Below, one piece after another: positions 25,350 through 33,861 of a DNA stretch of 54,874 nt. The notes under the pieces are model-generated. The model searched no databases, was not told the origin of the DNA, and saw only the letters and a program-made list of their open reading frames with translations. Every line of letters starts with the position of its first letter. Within the stretch, counting starts at the first letter, position 1. The DNA lies in the NCBI GenBank assembly GCA_030535425.1, contig JAUNHQ010000013.1, forward strand, positions 1 to 54,874, read 5' to 3'. The position numbers and the translations under genes are program-made. The DNA comes from Pseudomonadota bacterium (GTDB lineage Bacteria > Pseudomonadota > Gammaproteobacteria > Burkholderiales > Burkholderiaceae_C).

Positions 25350-27428
25350 TCAGTGGCTGGCCACCGTCGCGGTTGCTGCAGGTGCAAGTGCCTGGGCCAC
25401 GGGCAGCTCAAAGCGAAACACCGTGCCTTGCGGCGCGTGGCTGGCATAGGTCAGCGCACTGCCGTGCTGCTCGATGATGGTGCGGCACAGCGACAGTCCC
25501 AGGCCCATGCCCTCAGGCTTGGTAGTGAAAAACGGGGTAAACAACTGCGCAGCCACTTCGGCGCTGATGCCTGGGCCCTGATCGGCTACGCTGAAAACCA
25601 CCGCTGCACGCGCACCGTTGCCGCTGGCCGGACGCAGGTGCGCCGACAGGGTCAGCTCGCGCCCGCTGGCGCCGCTTTCTTCCATGGCCTGCATGCCATT
25701 GCGTGCCAGGTTCAGCAGCACTTGCTCGATCATGCCGGGCGCGCACCACACCGCTGGCAACGTGGGCGGCACATCCAGCACCACGCTGATGTCCAGCTTG
25801 CGCGCCTGCAACTGCACCAGGGGCAGCACGGCACTGGCCAGTGCATGTGGCAGTGCCGCCTGGCGTGTGGTGGCGCGCTGGCGCACCAGGTCATGCACGC
25901 TGCGAATCACCTTGCCCGCGCGGCTGGCTTGCTCGGCAATGCGGGTCAGTGCCGTGCGCACGTCGTGCAGCACGCGGGCGTCGGCTTGGGCCGGCGCATC
26001 GGGCAGCAGGTTCAGCGAGCCGGTGGCATAGCTGGAAATGGCGGCCAGGGGCTGGTTCAGCTCGTGGCTCATCAGCGATGCCATTTCGCCCACCGTGGCC
26101 AGGCGGGCGCTGGCCTGCAGGCGCTCCTGGCTGGCGCGTGAAATCTCCTCGGCGCGGCGCTGAGCCGTCTGGTCGAGCACGGCACTCATCCAGCCCGTGC
26201 GCTTGCCCAGGGTGTTGATCAGAGGCGCTTCGATGATGAGCACGGGAAAGCGCGTGCCGTCCTTGCGCATGAAGACCGATTCCACGCCTTCGCGCGGCGG
26301 CGCTTCTCCCGCCAGGCGCACGGCTTGGCGCTGGCCGTATTCATGGGCATGTTCGGGCGGCCAGTAGGGTGCGGGCGAGCCGTGGCCGATCAGCTCGTGT
26401 GCGTCGTAGCCCACCATGGCGCAGAAGGCGGGGTTGACGTAGGTGATGCGCCCGTCCAGATCGCGCGCGCGCAGACCAGTGATGAGCGAGTTTTCCATCG
26501 CCTTGCGAAAGGCCAATGCCTCGGCCAGTTCGCTTTCTGCCTGCTGGCGTGCGCGCAAATCGCGCGCCAGCAGCACCAGCACGGCGATGAGAGCCACCGA
26601 CAAGCCCGTGACCAAGGCGGTGAGCACGTTGGGAAACACGTCGGGCAGCGCGCGCGCGCCGTCCATGCGCAGCATGAGCGTGTTGCCGGGCAGGTCGATC
26701 ACCTGCTGTGCCGTAAACAGCCGTGCACCACGCCGTGTCGCGCCATGCACGGCCAGGCGTGTGCCGTCCAGCTCGGTAAAGGCCACGCTCTGGCCTTGCG
26801 CGTGCCCAGGCTCCAGCAGGTGAGCCAGCATGCCGCCCAGCGAATAAATGGCCAGCACATAGCCCGTGTTGCGCGCGGCCTGGCGTGTGCCTGGGCGCAG
26901 GCTCTGGCCAATGGGCAGGCACACCGCCATCACTTCTTCGCCCACGCCGCCTGCGCGCGGCACGTAGCGGCTGCGCGAATACACCGGCCCACCTTGCTGG
27001 CCCGCGCGGGCACAGGCCTGGGCCACGTCGGCATTGGCGGCCTCAAAGGCGGCGCCTTCTTCGTCGGTCAGGGCTGGGTAGTAGGGGCTGTCAGCGGCGG
27101 CCAGGGGGCGCAGGGATGGGGACCGTGATTCGATACGCAGCCACTCGCGGTGTGTGTGCAGCAGGGCTTGGGCCGCCTCGGCCCAGCCTTGCTGCGGGTG
27201 CGTGGCTGCCAGGCCGTGCAGGTCTTGCAGGTTGCGCGCCAGCGCCTGGTGCAGCACTTGTGCCGCGTCTGCGCTGTCACGCTCCAGCGCACGCTGCATC
27301 TGGTCGATTTCGTGCTCGCGCGCCAGCCACACCAAGGTGCCGAGCATGAGCGCCACCAATGCGAGCAGGCAAAGCCACAGCAGCCAGCGCTGCCAGCCGG
27401 TTGGGGCAAGAAACCAGCGGTTCAGCAT
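25350..27428 (-). CDS. Orphan membrane PAS sensor histidine kinase
   Basis: The 692-residue kinase has a first membrane helix at about 15-35, a large periplasmic sensor of about 230 residues, a second helix at about 265-288 and a cytosolic coiled linker. A PAS domain (about 310-425, GRITYVNPAFCAMVGYDAHELIG) follows, then a HisKA dimerisation domain with the phosphoacceptor in MSHELNQPLAAISSYA (His 455), and an ATPase domain with NLARNGMQAM, DQGPGIS and GMGLGLSLC. The layout is that of FixL/DctS-type kinases. No response regulator gene is next to it. It lies downstream of napC after a hairpin, so a link to nitrate is only positional. The signal is unknown. Confidence 0.9.
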   Translation of the reverse strand: MLNRWFLAPTGWQRWLLWLCLLALVALMLGTLVWLAREHEIDQMQRALERDSADAAQVLHQALARNLQDLHGLAATHPQQGWAEAAQALLHTHREWLRIESRSPSLRPLAAADSPYYPALTDEEGAAFEAANADVAQACARAGQQGGPVYSRSRYVPRAGGVGEEVMAVCLPIGQSLRPGTRQAARNTGYVLAIYSLGGMLAHLLEPGHAQGQSVAFTELDGTRLAVHGATRRGARLFTAQQVIDLPGNTLMLRMDGARALPDVFPNVLTALVTGLSVALIAVLVLLARDLRARQQAESELAEALAFRKAMENSLITGLRARDLDGRITYVNPAFCAMVGYDAHELIGHGSPAPYWPPEHAHEYGQRQAVRLAGEAPPREGVESVFMRKDGTRFPVLIIEAPLINTLGKRTGWMSAVLDQTAQRRAEEISRASQERLQASARLATVGEMASLMSHELNQPLAAISSYATGSLNLLPDAPAQADARVLHDVRTALTRIAEQASRAGKVIRSVHDLVRQRATTRQAALPHALASAVLPLVQLQARKLDISVVLDVPPTLPAVWCAPGMIEQVLLNLARNGMQAMEESGASGRELTLSAHLRPASGNGARAAVVFSVADQGPGISAEVAAQLFTPFFTTKPEGMGLGLSLCRTIIEQHGSALTYASHAPQGTVFRFELPVAQALAPAATATVASH

Positions 27429-27545
27429 GGGGTGCAGCCACGGCGGCGGAAATCGGAAGAGAACACAGGCAAAGGGACTGAGGCTGGCGCGCCGTGACGC
27501 AGAACAGGCGCCGATTGTGCGGCACGGCGTGCCAGCAAAGACGAG

Positions 27546-27570
27546 AAAGCCACCGGGAAGGTGGCTTTTT
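27546..27570 (-). terminator. Hairpin downstream of napC, likely end of the nap transcript
   Basis: A 9-bp perfect stem AAAGCCACC (27546-27554)/GGTGGCTTT (27560-27568) with a 5-nt loop lies 50 bp past the napC stop. On the minus strand the stem is followed by a weak T-rich stretch, on the plus strand by TT. Confidence 0.6.
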
Positions 27571-27619
27571 CACATGGCGCGCCGGGTGCGCTGCTGGCGG
27601 AGCGGTCTGTTGAGGAACG

Positions 27620-28282
27620 TCAGTTGGCCGCAGCCGGCTCCGTGATCTCGGGCTTGCCCAGCTCGGCGGCACCGGGCTTGGGCGCGCCGATGTGCTGCTC
27701 GATGGCGGGCAGGGTGTGGGCGATGCCTTTGTGGCAGTCGATGCAGGTCATGCCGGCGGCCATGGCCGTTTGGTGGTGCTGGCCGCTGCGGCTGTTTTGC
27801 TCGGTGAAGTCCATGTAGTCGAAGTGGTGGCAGTTCCGGCATTCCTGGCTGTTGTTGCGCTTCATGCGCGCCCACTCGTTGGCTGCCAGCTGGCCGCGCT
27901 TGGCGTTGTATTTCTCGGGCGTGTCGATGCTGCCCAGCATCTTGTGCCACAGCTCCTTGCTGGCCTGCACCTTGCGGATCATCTTGGGCACCCATTCCTT
28001 GGGCACGTGGCAGTCGGGGCAGGTGGCGCGCACGCCGGTGCGGTTTTGGTAGTGGACGGTGTTGCGGTATTCCACGTACACGTTGTCGTACATCTCGTGG
28101 CAGGAGATGCAGAACTCTTCGCGGTTGGTCCATTCCAGCGCGGTGTTGAAGGCGCCCCAGAACAGGATGCCGGCCACGAAGGTGGAGGAGGCGATGAGAA
28201 AGGCCCGCGTGCGCACGATGGCCATCAGGCGGGCCATCAGGCCGGGCTTGGCGGTGGGGGTGGGCTTGTCGGCTTCGGTCAT
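27620..28282 (-). CDS. napC: NapC/NirT-family tetrahaem quinol dehydrogenase
   Basis: The 220-residue protein has one N-terminal membrane helix (about 28-48) and four CxxCH haem sites: CISCH, CPDCH, CRNCH and CIDCH. This matches the membrane-anchored NapC that takes electrons from quinol and passes them to NapB. It is the last gene of the nap operon, 64 bp after napB, and is followed by a hairpin. The C-terminal 30 residues are Pro/Ala-rich. Confidence 0.93.
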   Translation of the reverse strand: MTEADKPTPTAKPGLMARLMAIVRTRAFLIASSTFVAGILFWGAFNTALEWTNREEFCISCHEMYDNVYVEYRNTVHYQNRTGVRATCPDCHVPKEWVPKMIRKVQASKELWHKMLGSIDTPEKYNAKRGQLAANEWARMKRNNSQECRNCHHFDYMDFTEQNSRSGQHHQTAMAAGMTCIDCHKGIAHTLPAIEQHIGAPKPGAAELGKPEITEPAAAN

Positions 28283-28346
28283 GGCGGCGGCCTCAAGGGT
28301 TCAGCGCGTGGGGTGTCACGTGAAAACGTGCAGGTGGGCGCGGGTG

Positions 28347-28835
28347 TTATTGCAGGCCGCGGGCGCGGGTGAAGGTGTTGTCCACCAGGGGGCGGGCGTC
28401 AGTTTGTGGCACGTGGCAGGCGGTGCAGAAGTAGCGGCGCGGGCTGATGTTGTCCAGCTCCTGCCCTTCGCGGGTGCGAAAGTGGGTCACGCTCACGCGG
28501 GTGGCGCCGCTGGCGCGGGCGCGGTTGAAGGCGTGGCAGTCCATGCACTTGTTGAAGTTCTTGGTGATCTGGTAGCCGTTGATGGTGTGCGGGATCAGCG
28601 GGGGCTGCTGCACGTAGTCGCGCTCGTGCGGGGCGCGGTCGCGCTCTTGCCGGGCGGGGTTGATGGGGATGGATTGGTCCAGAGGCACGCCGCCGCGCAG
28701 GCTGTCCATGCTGACCGGGCCGCTGGGCGCGGCGTTGGCGGCGGCCGAGGGGGCGGTTTGCGCCTGCGCGGCGGTGGCCAGGGCCAGCACGCCGGCGATC
28801 AGGCAGGTCTTGAGCAGTTGGAGCGGGGCTTTCAT
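28347..28835 (-). CDS. napB: Periplasmic nitrate reductase dihaem cytochrome c subunit
   Basis: The 162-residue protein has a signal peptide (LLKTCLIAGVLALATAAQAQ) and two haem sites, CMDCH and CTACH, plus the NapB phrases PPLIPHTINGYQITKNFNKCMDCH and ISPRRYFCTACHVPQTDA. It passes electrons to NapA in the periplasm. A GGAGAG ribosome site precedes the ATG at 28835, which shares one base with the napH stop (TGATG), so the two are coupled. Confidence 0.95.
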   Translation of the reverse strand: MKAPLQLLKTCLIAGVLALATAAQAQTAPSAAANAAPSGPVSMDSLRGGVPLDQSIPINPARQERDRAPHERDYVQQPPLIPHTINGYQITKNFNKCMDCHAFNRARASGATRVSVTHFRTREGQELDNISPRRYFCTACHVPQTDARPLVDNTFTRARGLQ

Positions 28836-29749
28836 CAGTCTCTCCGGGTATCGAAACGGTGGGTAAACACAAAGACGTTCTGGCCGCACACGTCCAGGCA
28901 GCGGGCGCAGTTGGTGCATTCGGACGTGGCGATGACGGGTGAGGCGCCTTGCTTGCCTTTGAGCGGCACGGGGATGATGTGCGGCTCGGGGCAGACGGCA
29001 AAGCAGTCGGCGCAGTCGTTGCAGCGGCTGGAGTGCTGGGCGCTGATGCGCAGCACACTCTTGCTGCCAATGAGCTGGTAGGCCGCGCCCATGGGGCAGA
29101 CGTGGCCGCACCAGCCGCGCGGGGCGACCAGCAGGTCAAACAGGAACACGGCGGCCACGGTGCCCCAGGCGGCCACGCCGCCGAAGATGATGGCCCGGTG
29201 CATCATGCTGACGGGGTTGACCCATTCCCACACGATCATGCCGCTGGCGGCGCTGGCCAGCAGCACGGCGCCCAGCAACCACAGGCGGAATTCGCGCCGG
29301 GGCGCGCGGCCTGCGTTGAGGTTCAGGCGCCGGCGCAGCCAGCTGGCGCTGTCGGTCACCATGTTGACGGGGCAGACCCAGGCGCAGAACACGCGCCCGC
29401 CCACCAGGGCGTAGAACACGATGACGATGGCCGCGCCGATGAGGGCGCTGGCTTCGGGCCAGTGGCGCGTGGCCAGCACCTGGGCCAGCAAAAAGGGGTC
29501 GGTCAGCGGCAGGGTGTCCAGCGTGAGGCTGGATGACAGGTTGCCTTTGACGATCCACATCCCCGCCAGCGGGCCCAGCAGGAACAGGCCCAGGATGGAC
29601 AGCTGGCTCAGGCGGCGCAGGATGAGAAAGCGGTGCGCTTTCCACCAGCCTTTTTCGCGCACGGCTTCGGCGCCGACGGGCAAGGGCGCGGTGGCGTTGG
29701 CGGCGGGGGCGGTTACGGCGGTGGCGCTGGTGCTGGCATGTGCGCTCAT
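28835..29749 (-). CDS. napH: Quinol dehydrogenase membrane component with iron-sulphur clusters
   Basis: The 304-residue protein has about four membrane helices and two cytoplasmic CxxxCP loops ([10 protein letters not shown] and [10 protein letters not shown]). It ends with two ferredoxin-like clusters, [14 protein letters not shown] and [14 protein letters not shown]. With NapG it forms a quinol-oxidising module for the nitrate reductase. The first 30 residues are a low-complexity Ala/Thr segment not typical of E. coli NapH. Its start overlaps the napG stop by 4 bp. Confidence 0.94.
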   Translation of the reverse strand: MSAHASTSATAVTAPAANATAPLPVGAEAVREKGWWKAHRFLILRRLSQLSILGLFLLGPLAGMWIVKGNLSSSLTLDTLPLTDPFLLAQVLATRHWPEASALIGAAIVIVFYALVGGRVFCAWVCPVNMVTDSASWLRRRLNLNAGRAPRREFRLWLLGAVLLASAASGMIVWEWVNPVSMMHRAIIFGGVAAWGTVAAVFLFDLLVAPRGWCGHVCPMGAAYQLIGSKSVLRISAQHSSRCNDCADCFAVCPEPHIIPVPLKGKQGASPVIATSECTNCARCLDVCGQNVFVFTHRFDTRRD

Positions 29750-30615
29750 TTCAGGCCCTCCGGTGGCGCGCCGGTGAGTGACTGCGGCTTGTAGGGCTGC
29801 TCGCCCGTGCGCAGGGGGGCGATTTCGCCCGGGGGCACTTGCTCAGGCAGGTTTTGCACCGGCTGGTGGGTGAATTGGGGCAGGTTGGGCGTGGGTTCGA
29901 CCACATCGCCGGCGCGGGTCTGGCCCACGTGGCCCACGTCGCTGCGCTGGGTGAGGTTTTTGCGGTAATGCTGGCCCAGCTCGCCGCGCGCCACGTGCAG
30001 GGGCACGACTTTGATGGCGGCTTTTTCCAGCACGCAGCTTTTTTCGCACTTGCCGCAGCCGGTGCAGTGCTCGGCCCACACGGTGGGCAGCAGCATGGCG
30101 TGGCGATCAGAGCGGGGGTTGTTGAACTTTTCCAGCGTGATGGCCTTGTCGATCACGGGGCACACGCGGTAGCACACGTCGCAGCGCAGGCCCAGAAAGT
30201 TCAGGCAGTTTTCTTCGTCAATGAGCACGGCCGTGCCCATCTTGGCCTGGGTGATGTCGGTCAGCGCATGATCGAGCGCGCCGGTGGGGCAGGCTTTGAC
30301 GCAGGGGATGTCCTCGCACATCTCGCAAGGGATGTCGCGGGCGATGAAGTAGGGCGTGCCGATGGCCACCTGCTCGGCCAGGCCCTGGCCCCAGGCGCTG
30401 AGCTTGAGGTTTTGCGGCGGGCAGTCGCGCACGCACAGGCCGCAGCGGATGCAGGCGCCCAGAAAGTCTTTTTCATCCAGCGCGCCGGGCGGGCGGATGG
30501 CCTGCGCCGGCAAAGCCAGCGAGGGCTGCGCCACCATGGCCACGCCGCCGGCCGCCAGCGCGGCGGCGCCTGCGGTGGCAGCGCCTTGCAACAGGGAACG
30601 GCGGTTGATGGACAT
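29746..30615 (-). CDS. napG: Ferredoxin-type periplasmic protein of the nitrate reductase system
   Basis: The 289-residue protein starts with a Tat signal ([23 protein letters not shown]). It carries four 4Fe-4S motifs of the NapG kind: [35 protein letters not shown] and [11 protein letters not shown]. It works with NapH in quinol oxidation. The last 60 residues, rich in Pro and Gln, are longer than in E. coli NapG as I remember it. A repeat copy sits in the 71-bp gap to napA. Confidence 0.94.
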   Translation of the reverse strand: MSINRRSLLQGAATAGAAALAAGGVAMVAQPSLALPAQAIRPPGALDEKDFLGACIRCGLCVRDCPPQNLKLSAWGQGLAEQVAIGTPYFIARDIPCEMCEDIPCVKACPTGALDHALTDITQAKMGTAVLIDEENCLNFLGLRCDVCYRVCPVIDKAITLEKFNNPRSDRHAMLLPTVWAEHCTGCGKCEKSCVLEKAAIKVVPLHVARGELGQHYRKNLTQRSDVGHVGQTRAGDVVEPTPNLPQFTHQPVQNLPEQVPPGEIAPLRTGEQPYKPQSLTGAPPEGLK

Positions 30616-30634
30616 GGCGGCGGCTGGGTTTGTT

Positions 30635-30684
30635 TGCTATTGATAACGTAGCTGGCAGCGCCTGATGGACGGGCGCTGCCAAGG
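30635..30684 (-). repeat. Dispersed repeat copy 6 (inner-palindrome subtype), inside the nap operon
   Basis: On the plus strand it reads GCTATTGATAACGTAGCT, then a strong 9-bp stem GGCAGCGCC (30654-30662)/GGCGCTGCC (30672-30680) and AAGGC. It fills the napA-napG gap. In the mRNA the stem could protect the napA 3' end or reduce read-through to napGHBC. Confidence 0.7.
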
Positions 30685-30686
30685 CA

Positions 30687-33239
30687 TCAGGCTTTGACGA
30701 CCTTGACGGCACACTTTTTGAAGTCGGTTTCTTTCGACAGCGGGCAGGTGGCGTCCAGCGTGAGTTTGTTGATGAGGCGGCTTTCGTCAAAGAAAGCGGC
30801 GTACACCAGGCCGCGCGGCACTTTGTTGCGGCCCCGGGTTTCCAGCTGCATCAGCACGTCGCCCCGGCGCGAGGCGATCTTGACCTGCATGCCGCGCTGC
30901 AATTTGCGGTCGCGCGCGTCGTCGGGGTGCATGTACAGCACGGCCTCGGGCACGGCGCGGTGCAGCTCGGCCACGCGGCGGGTCATGGAGCCGGTGTGCC
31001 AGTGCTCCAGCACGCGGCCGGTGCAGAACCACAGGTCGTATTCCTTGTCCGGCGCTTCGGCAGCGGGCTGGTAGGGCAGGGCAAAGATGACGGCCTTGCC
31101 GTCTTTGTGGCCGTAGAACTTGAAGTCCTCGCCTTTTTTCACGTAGGGGTCGTAGCCCTCGCGGTAGCGCCACAGGGTTTCTTTGCCGTTCACCACGGGC
31201 CAGCGCAGGCCGCGCGCTTCGTGATAGACGTCAAACGGGGCCAGATCGTGCGCGTGGCCGCGGCCAAATTCGGCGTATTCCTCGAACAGGCCTTTTTGCA
31301 CGTAGTAGCCAGCGGCTTTCGAGTCGTCGCTGACGTAGTCCTTGATGTACTTGCCGTTGAGCTTGCTGGTGTCGGCCAGGGGGTATTTGTTTACCTTGCC
31401 GTTTTTGAACAGCACGTCGTACAGCGTTTTGCCCTTGAGCTCGGGCTTTTTGGCAATCAGCTCGGCGGGCCAGACTTCTTCCACCTTGAAGCGCTTGGAA
31501 AACTCCATGTACTGCCACAGATCGCTCTTGGCCTGGCCGGGGGGCGCGACCTGCTGGCGCCAGAACTGGGTGCGGCGCTCGGCGTTGCCAAAGGCGCCTT
31601 CTTTTTCCACCCACATGGCCGTGGGCAGCACCAGGTCGGCAGCCATGGCGCTGACGGTGGGGTAGGGGTCGCTCACCACCACAAAGGCCTTGGGGTTGCG
31701 CCAGCCGGGGTAGATCTCTTCGTTGATGTTGGGGCCGGCCTGCATGTTGTTGGTGGTGCTGGTCCAGTAGCAGGTCATCTTGCCGTCTTTGAGGGCGCGG
31801 CTTTGCGCCACGGCGTGGTAGCCGCCGCCGGAAGGAATGGTGCCTTCGGGCAGTTGCCAGATTTTTTCGGCAATCTTGCGGTGCTCGGGGTTGGCCACCA
31901 CCATGTCGGCGGGCAGGCGGTGGATGAAGGTGCCCACCTCGCGCGCAGTGCCGCAGGCGCTGGGCTGGCCCGTGAGGCTGAAGGGGCCGCAGCCGGGGGT
32001 GCTGATCTTGCCGGTGAGCAGGTGGATGTTGTAGACGAGGTTGTTGGCCCAGGTGCCGCGCGTGTGCTGGTTAAAGCCCATGGTCCAGAAGCTCACCACC
32101 TTGATCTTGGGGTCGGCGTAGAGCTTGGCCAGCTCTTCCAGCTGGCGCTCGGGCACGCCGGAGATTTCGCTGGTTTTCTTCAGCGTGTATTCGCTAACGA
32201 ACTTGGCAAATTCTTCAAAGCTGATGGGGTCGGCCGCGCCGGGGTTGCCCTTGGGCTTGCCGTCGGCGCCGGGGTAGCCGTTTTGCGTGGCGTCTTTTTC
32301 CAGCGCATGGCCGGGGCGCAGGCCGTAGCCAATGTCGGTCACGCCTTTTTTGAAGTTGACGTGCTTTTTGATGAAGTCCTGGTTGACCTTCTTGTTGGTG
32401 ATGATGTAGTTGGCGATGTAGTTCATGATCGCCAGGTCGCTCTGCGGGATGAAGGTCATGGGCAGGTCGGCCAGGTCGTAGCTGCGGTGCTCGTAGGTGG
32501 AGAGCACGGCCACCTTGCAGCTGGGGTGCGACAGGCGTCGGTCGGTGATGCGGCTCCACAGGATGGGGTGCATCTCGGCCATGTTGCTGCCCCACAGCAC
32601 AAAGGCGTCGGCCTGCTCAATGTCGTCGTAGCAGCCCATGGGCTCGTCCATGCCAAAGGTGCGCATGAAGCCCACCACGGCGCTGGCCATGCAGTGGCGC
32701 GCGTTGGGGTCGATGTTGTTGGAGCGGAAACCCGCCTTCCACAGCTTGGCGGCGGCGTAGCCTTCCCAGATGGGCCACTGGCCAGAGCCGAACATGCCCA
32801 CCTGGTTGGGGTCTTGCTTGATGGCTTCTTTCCACTTTTGCGCCATCACGTCAAAGGCTTCGTCCCAGCTCACGGGGGTGAAGTCGCCGTTTTTGTCGTA
32901 CTTGCCGTTTTTCTTGCGCAGCAGCGGCGTGGTCAGGCGGTCTTTGCCGTACAGGATTTTGGAGAGGAAGTAACCCTTGATGCAGTTCAGGCCACGGTTG
33001 ACGGGCGCTTCAGGGTCGCCTTGGGTGGCGACGATGCGGCCGTCTTGCACGCCCACCATCACCGAGCAGCCGGTGCCGCAAAAGCGGCAGGGCGCTTTGT
33101 CCCAGCGCACGGCGCCGGGGGTGTTGCCCGCAGGGGCCGTCTGGCCCTGGGCCACCACGGGAATGCCCACGGTGGCTGCGGCGGCGGTCATGGCCTGGGT
33201 CTTGAGAAAGGCACGGCGGTCGGTGCTGGTCGTCATCAT
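30687..33239 (-). CDS. napA: Periplasmic nitrate reductase catalytic subunit
   Basis: The 850-residue protein has a Tat signal ([17 protein letters not shown]) and the 4Fe-4S site CRFCGTGC with Cys 51, 54, 58 and a fourth Cys at 86. The molybdenum ligand is Cys 183 in [12 protein letters not shown], and the bis-MGD binding folds run throughout. The length and the [22 protein letters not shown] and [19 protein letters not shown] phrases match NapA. It reduces nitrate to nitrite in the periplasm. The ATG at 33239 overlaps the napD stop (ATGA); a second ATG follows directly at 33236. Confidence 0.97.
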   Translation of the reverse strand: MMTTSTDRRAFLKTQAMTAAAATVGIPVVAQGQTAPAGNTPGAVRWDKAPCRFCGTGCSVMVGVQDGRIVATQGDPEAPVNRGLNCIKGYFLSKILYGKDRLTTPLLRKKNGKYDKNGDFTPVSWDEAFDVMAQKWKEAIKQDPNQVGMFGSGQWPIWEGYAAAKLWKAGFRSNNIDPNARHCMASAVVGFMRTFGMDEPMGCYDDIEQADAFVLWGSNMAEMHPILWSRITDRRLSHPSCKVAVLSTYEHRSYDLADLPMTFIPQSDLAIMNYIANYIITNKKVNQDFIKKHVNFKKGVTDIGYGLRPGHALEKDATQNGYPGADGKPKGNPGAADPISFEEFAKFVSEYTLKKTSEISGVPERQLEELAKLYADPKIKVVSFWTMGFNQHTRGTWANNLVYNIHLLTGKISTPGCGPFSLTGQPSACGTAREVGTFIHRLPADMVVANPEHRKIAEKIWQLPEGTIPSGGGYHAVAQSRALKDGKMTCYWTSTTNNMQAGPNINEEIYPGWRNPKAFVVVSDPYPTVSAMAADLVLPTAMWVEKEGAFGNAERRTQFWRQQVAPPGQAKSDLWQYMEFSKRFKVEEVWPAELIAKKPELKGKTLYDVLFKNGKVNKYPLADTSKLNGKYIKDYVSDDSKAAGYYVQKGLFEEYAEFGRGHAHDLAPFDVYHEARGLRWPVVNGKETLWRYREGYDPYVKKGEDFKFYGHKDGKAVIFALPYQPAAEAPDKEYDLWFCTGRVLEHWHTGSMTRRVAELHRAVPEAVLYMHPDDARDRKLQRGMQVKIASRRGDVLMQLETRGRNKVPRGLVYAAFFDESRLINKLTLDATCPLSKETDFKKCAVKVVKA

Positions 33240-33616
33240 GGCTCTCCTGCGCCCTGCGCAGGGCGATCGGGTTCGGATGGGGAAAGGGAAACGGCGCTGC
33301 CATCGGCAGCGGCCTGGCGCATCAGCTCACGCACGCTGGAGCGCCAGTGGCGAAAGTCGAGATGGGGGGTGTCGCCCGTGTCTTCGGCGGGGTCGGAGTG
33401 TTCGTACACCAGCGACAGGCTTTGCACCTGAGGCCACTGGGCAATGTCTTCCATGCTGAGGGCGGCGGGCTGGCCGGGCAGGCTTTCCAGCACGGCCACC
33501 AAGCGCCCATCGCCCGGGTCGGGCCCCAGCTCACAGCCGGGCAGGGCAGCCAGCCTGGCAGCCAGTTCGGCACGCTGAGCAGGCAGGGTGCGAACGACGA
33601 TACCTAGAACACTCAT
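33236..33616 (-). CDS. napD: NapA maturation chaperone
   Basis: The 126-residue cytosolic protein is longer than usual NapD (about 90) because of a polar C-terminal tail. The core [40 protein letters not shown] and [12 protein letters not shown] follows the NapD ferredoxin-like pattern. NapD binds the NapA Tat signal and holds it back until cofactors are loaded. It is first in the operon and coupled to napA by a 4-bp overlap. The start at 33616 fits the family N-terminus; upstream in-frame codons were not used. Confidence 0.88.
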   Translation of the reverse strand: MSVLGIVVRTLPAQRAELAARLAALPGCELGPDPGDGRLVAVLESLPGQPAALSMEDIAQWPQVQSLSLVYEHSDPAEDTGDTPHLDFRHWRSSVRELMRQAAADGSAVSLSPSEPDRPAQGAGEP

Positions 33617-33641
33617 GGGATGGAATATTTTTGTCTTTGCG

Positions 33642-33658
33642 CGCACCTTAAAGGTGCG
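33642..33658. promoter_or_regulatory. 17-bp perfect dyad at the predicted nap -10 region
   Basis: CGCACCTT-A-AAGGTGCG (8+1+8) is centred on 33650. A possible -10 box, TTTAAG read on the minus strand at 33652-33647, lies inside it. A protein bound here would cover the promoter; alternatively it is a leader hairpin. No known regulator is assigned. Confidence 0.5.
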
Positions 33659-33672
33659 TGAAGACTTGTCAC

Positions 33673-33686
33673 ATGATGTGGGTCAA
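33673..33686 (-). promoter_or_regulatory. FNR/ANR-like site of the nap promoter
   Basis: On the minus strand TTGACCCACATCAT matches 8 of the 10 fixed positions of TTGAT-N4-ATCAA. Its centre (33679.5) is about 40 bp upstream of the start point expected from the TTTAAG -10 box, the usual distance for an FNR-activated promoter. Two mismatches make this tentative. Confidence 0.5.
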
Positions 33687-33861
33687 ATATTCGGCAGCTG
33701 GCGATGCGTGCGCACTCTGGCAACGCTATGTTTGACTGGATATGACGCTTTTTGGATGCGTTGCGGTGCCAGGCTGGCTGCAAAAACCAGCCTGCGCCTA
33801 AGACCGCGCCAGGGCCAAGGCAGCAAGAGCGGGCTGCTGGCTCGCGTGCCAGTACGTACCC

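Larger units (their letters stand above)
33617..33861 (-). other. nap promoter region, otherwise non-coding
   Basis: This 245-bp stretch between the antiporter stop and the napD start holds the FNR-like site and dyad listed separately. It also holds an 8-bp stem-loop CAGGCTGG (33770-33777)/CCAGCCTG (33787-33794) close to the antiporter stop, without a T tract. No gene was found, including no napF or napE. Confidence 0.6.

Noticed and set aside
30927-33431. An open frame of over 800 codons antisense to napA
   Set aside because: GC-rich coding DNA often leaves the antisense frame open. The translation is Gly/Ala/Val/His-rich with no motif, while napA on the other strand is unmistakable.
33770-33794. 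8-bp stem-loop past the antiporter gene as a rho-independent terminator
   Set aside because: The stem is good but no T tract follows on the minus strand, so it is only mentioned within the nap promoter region entry.
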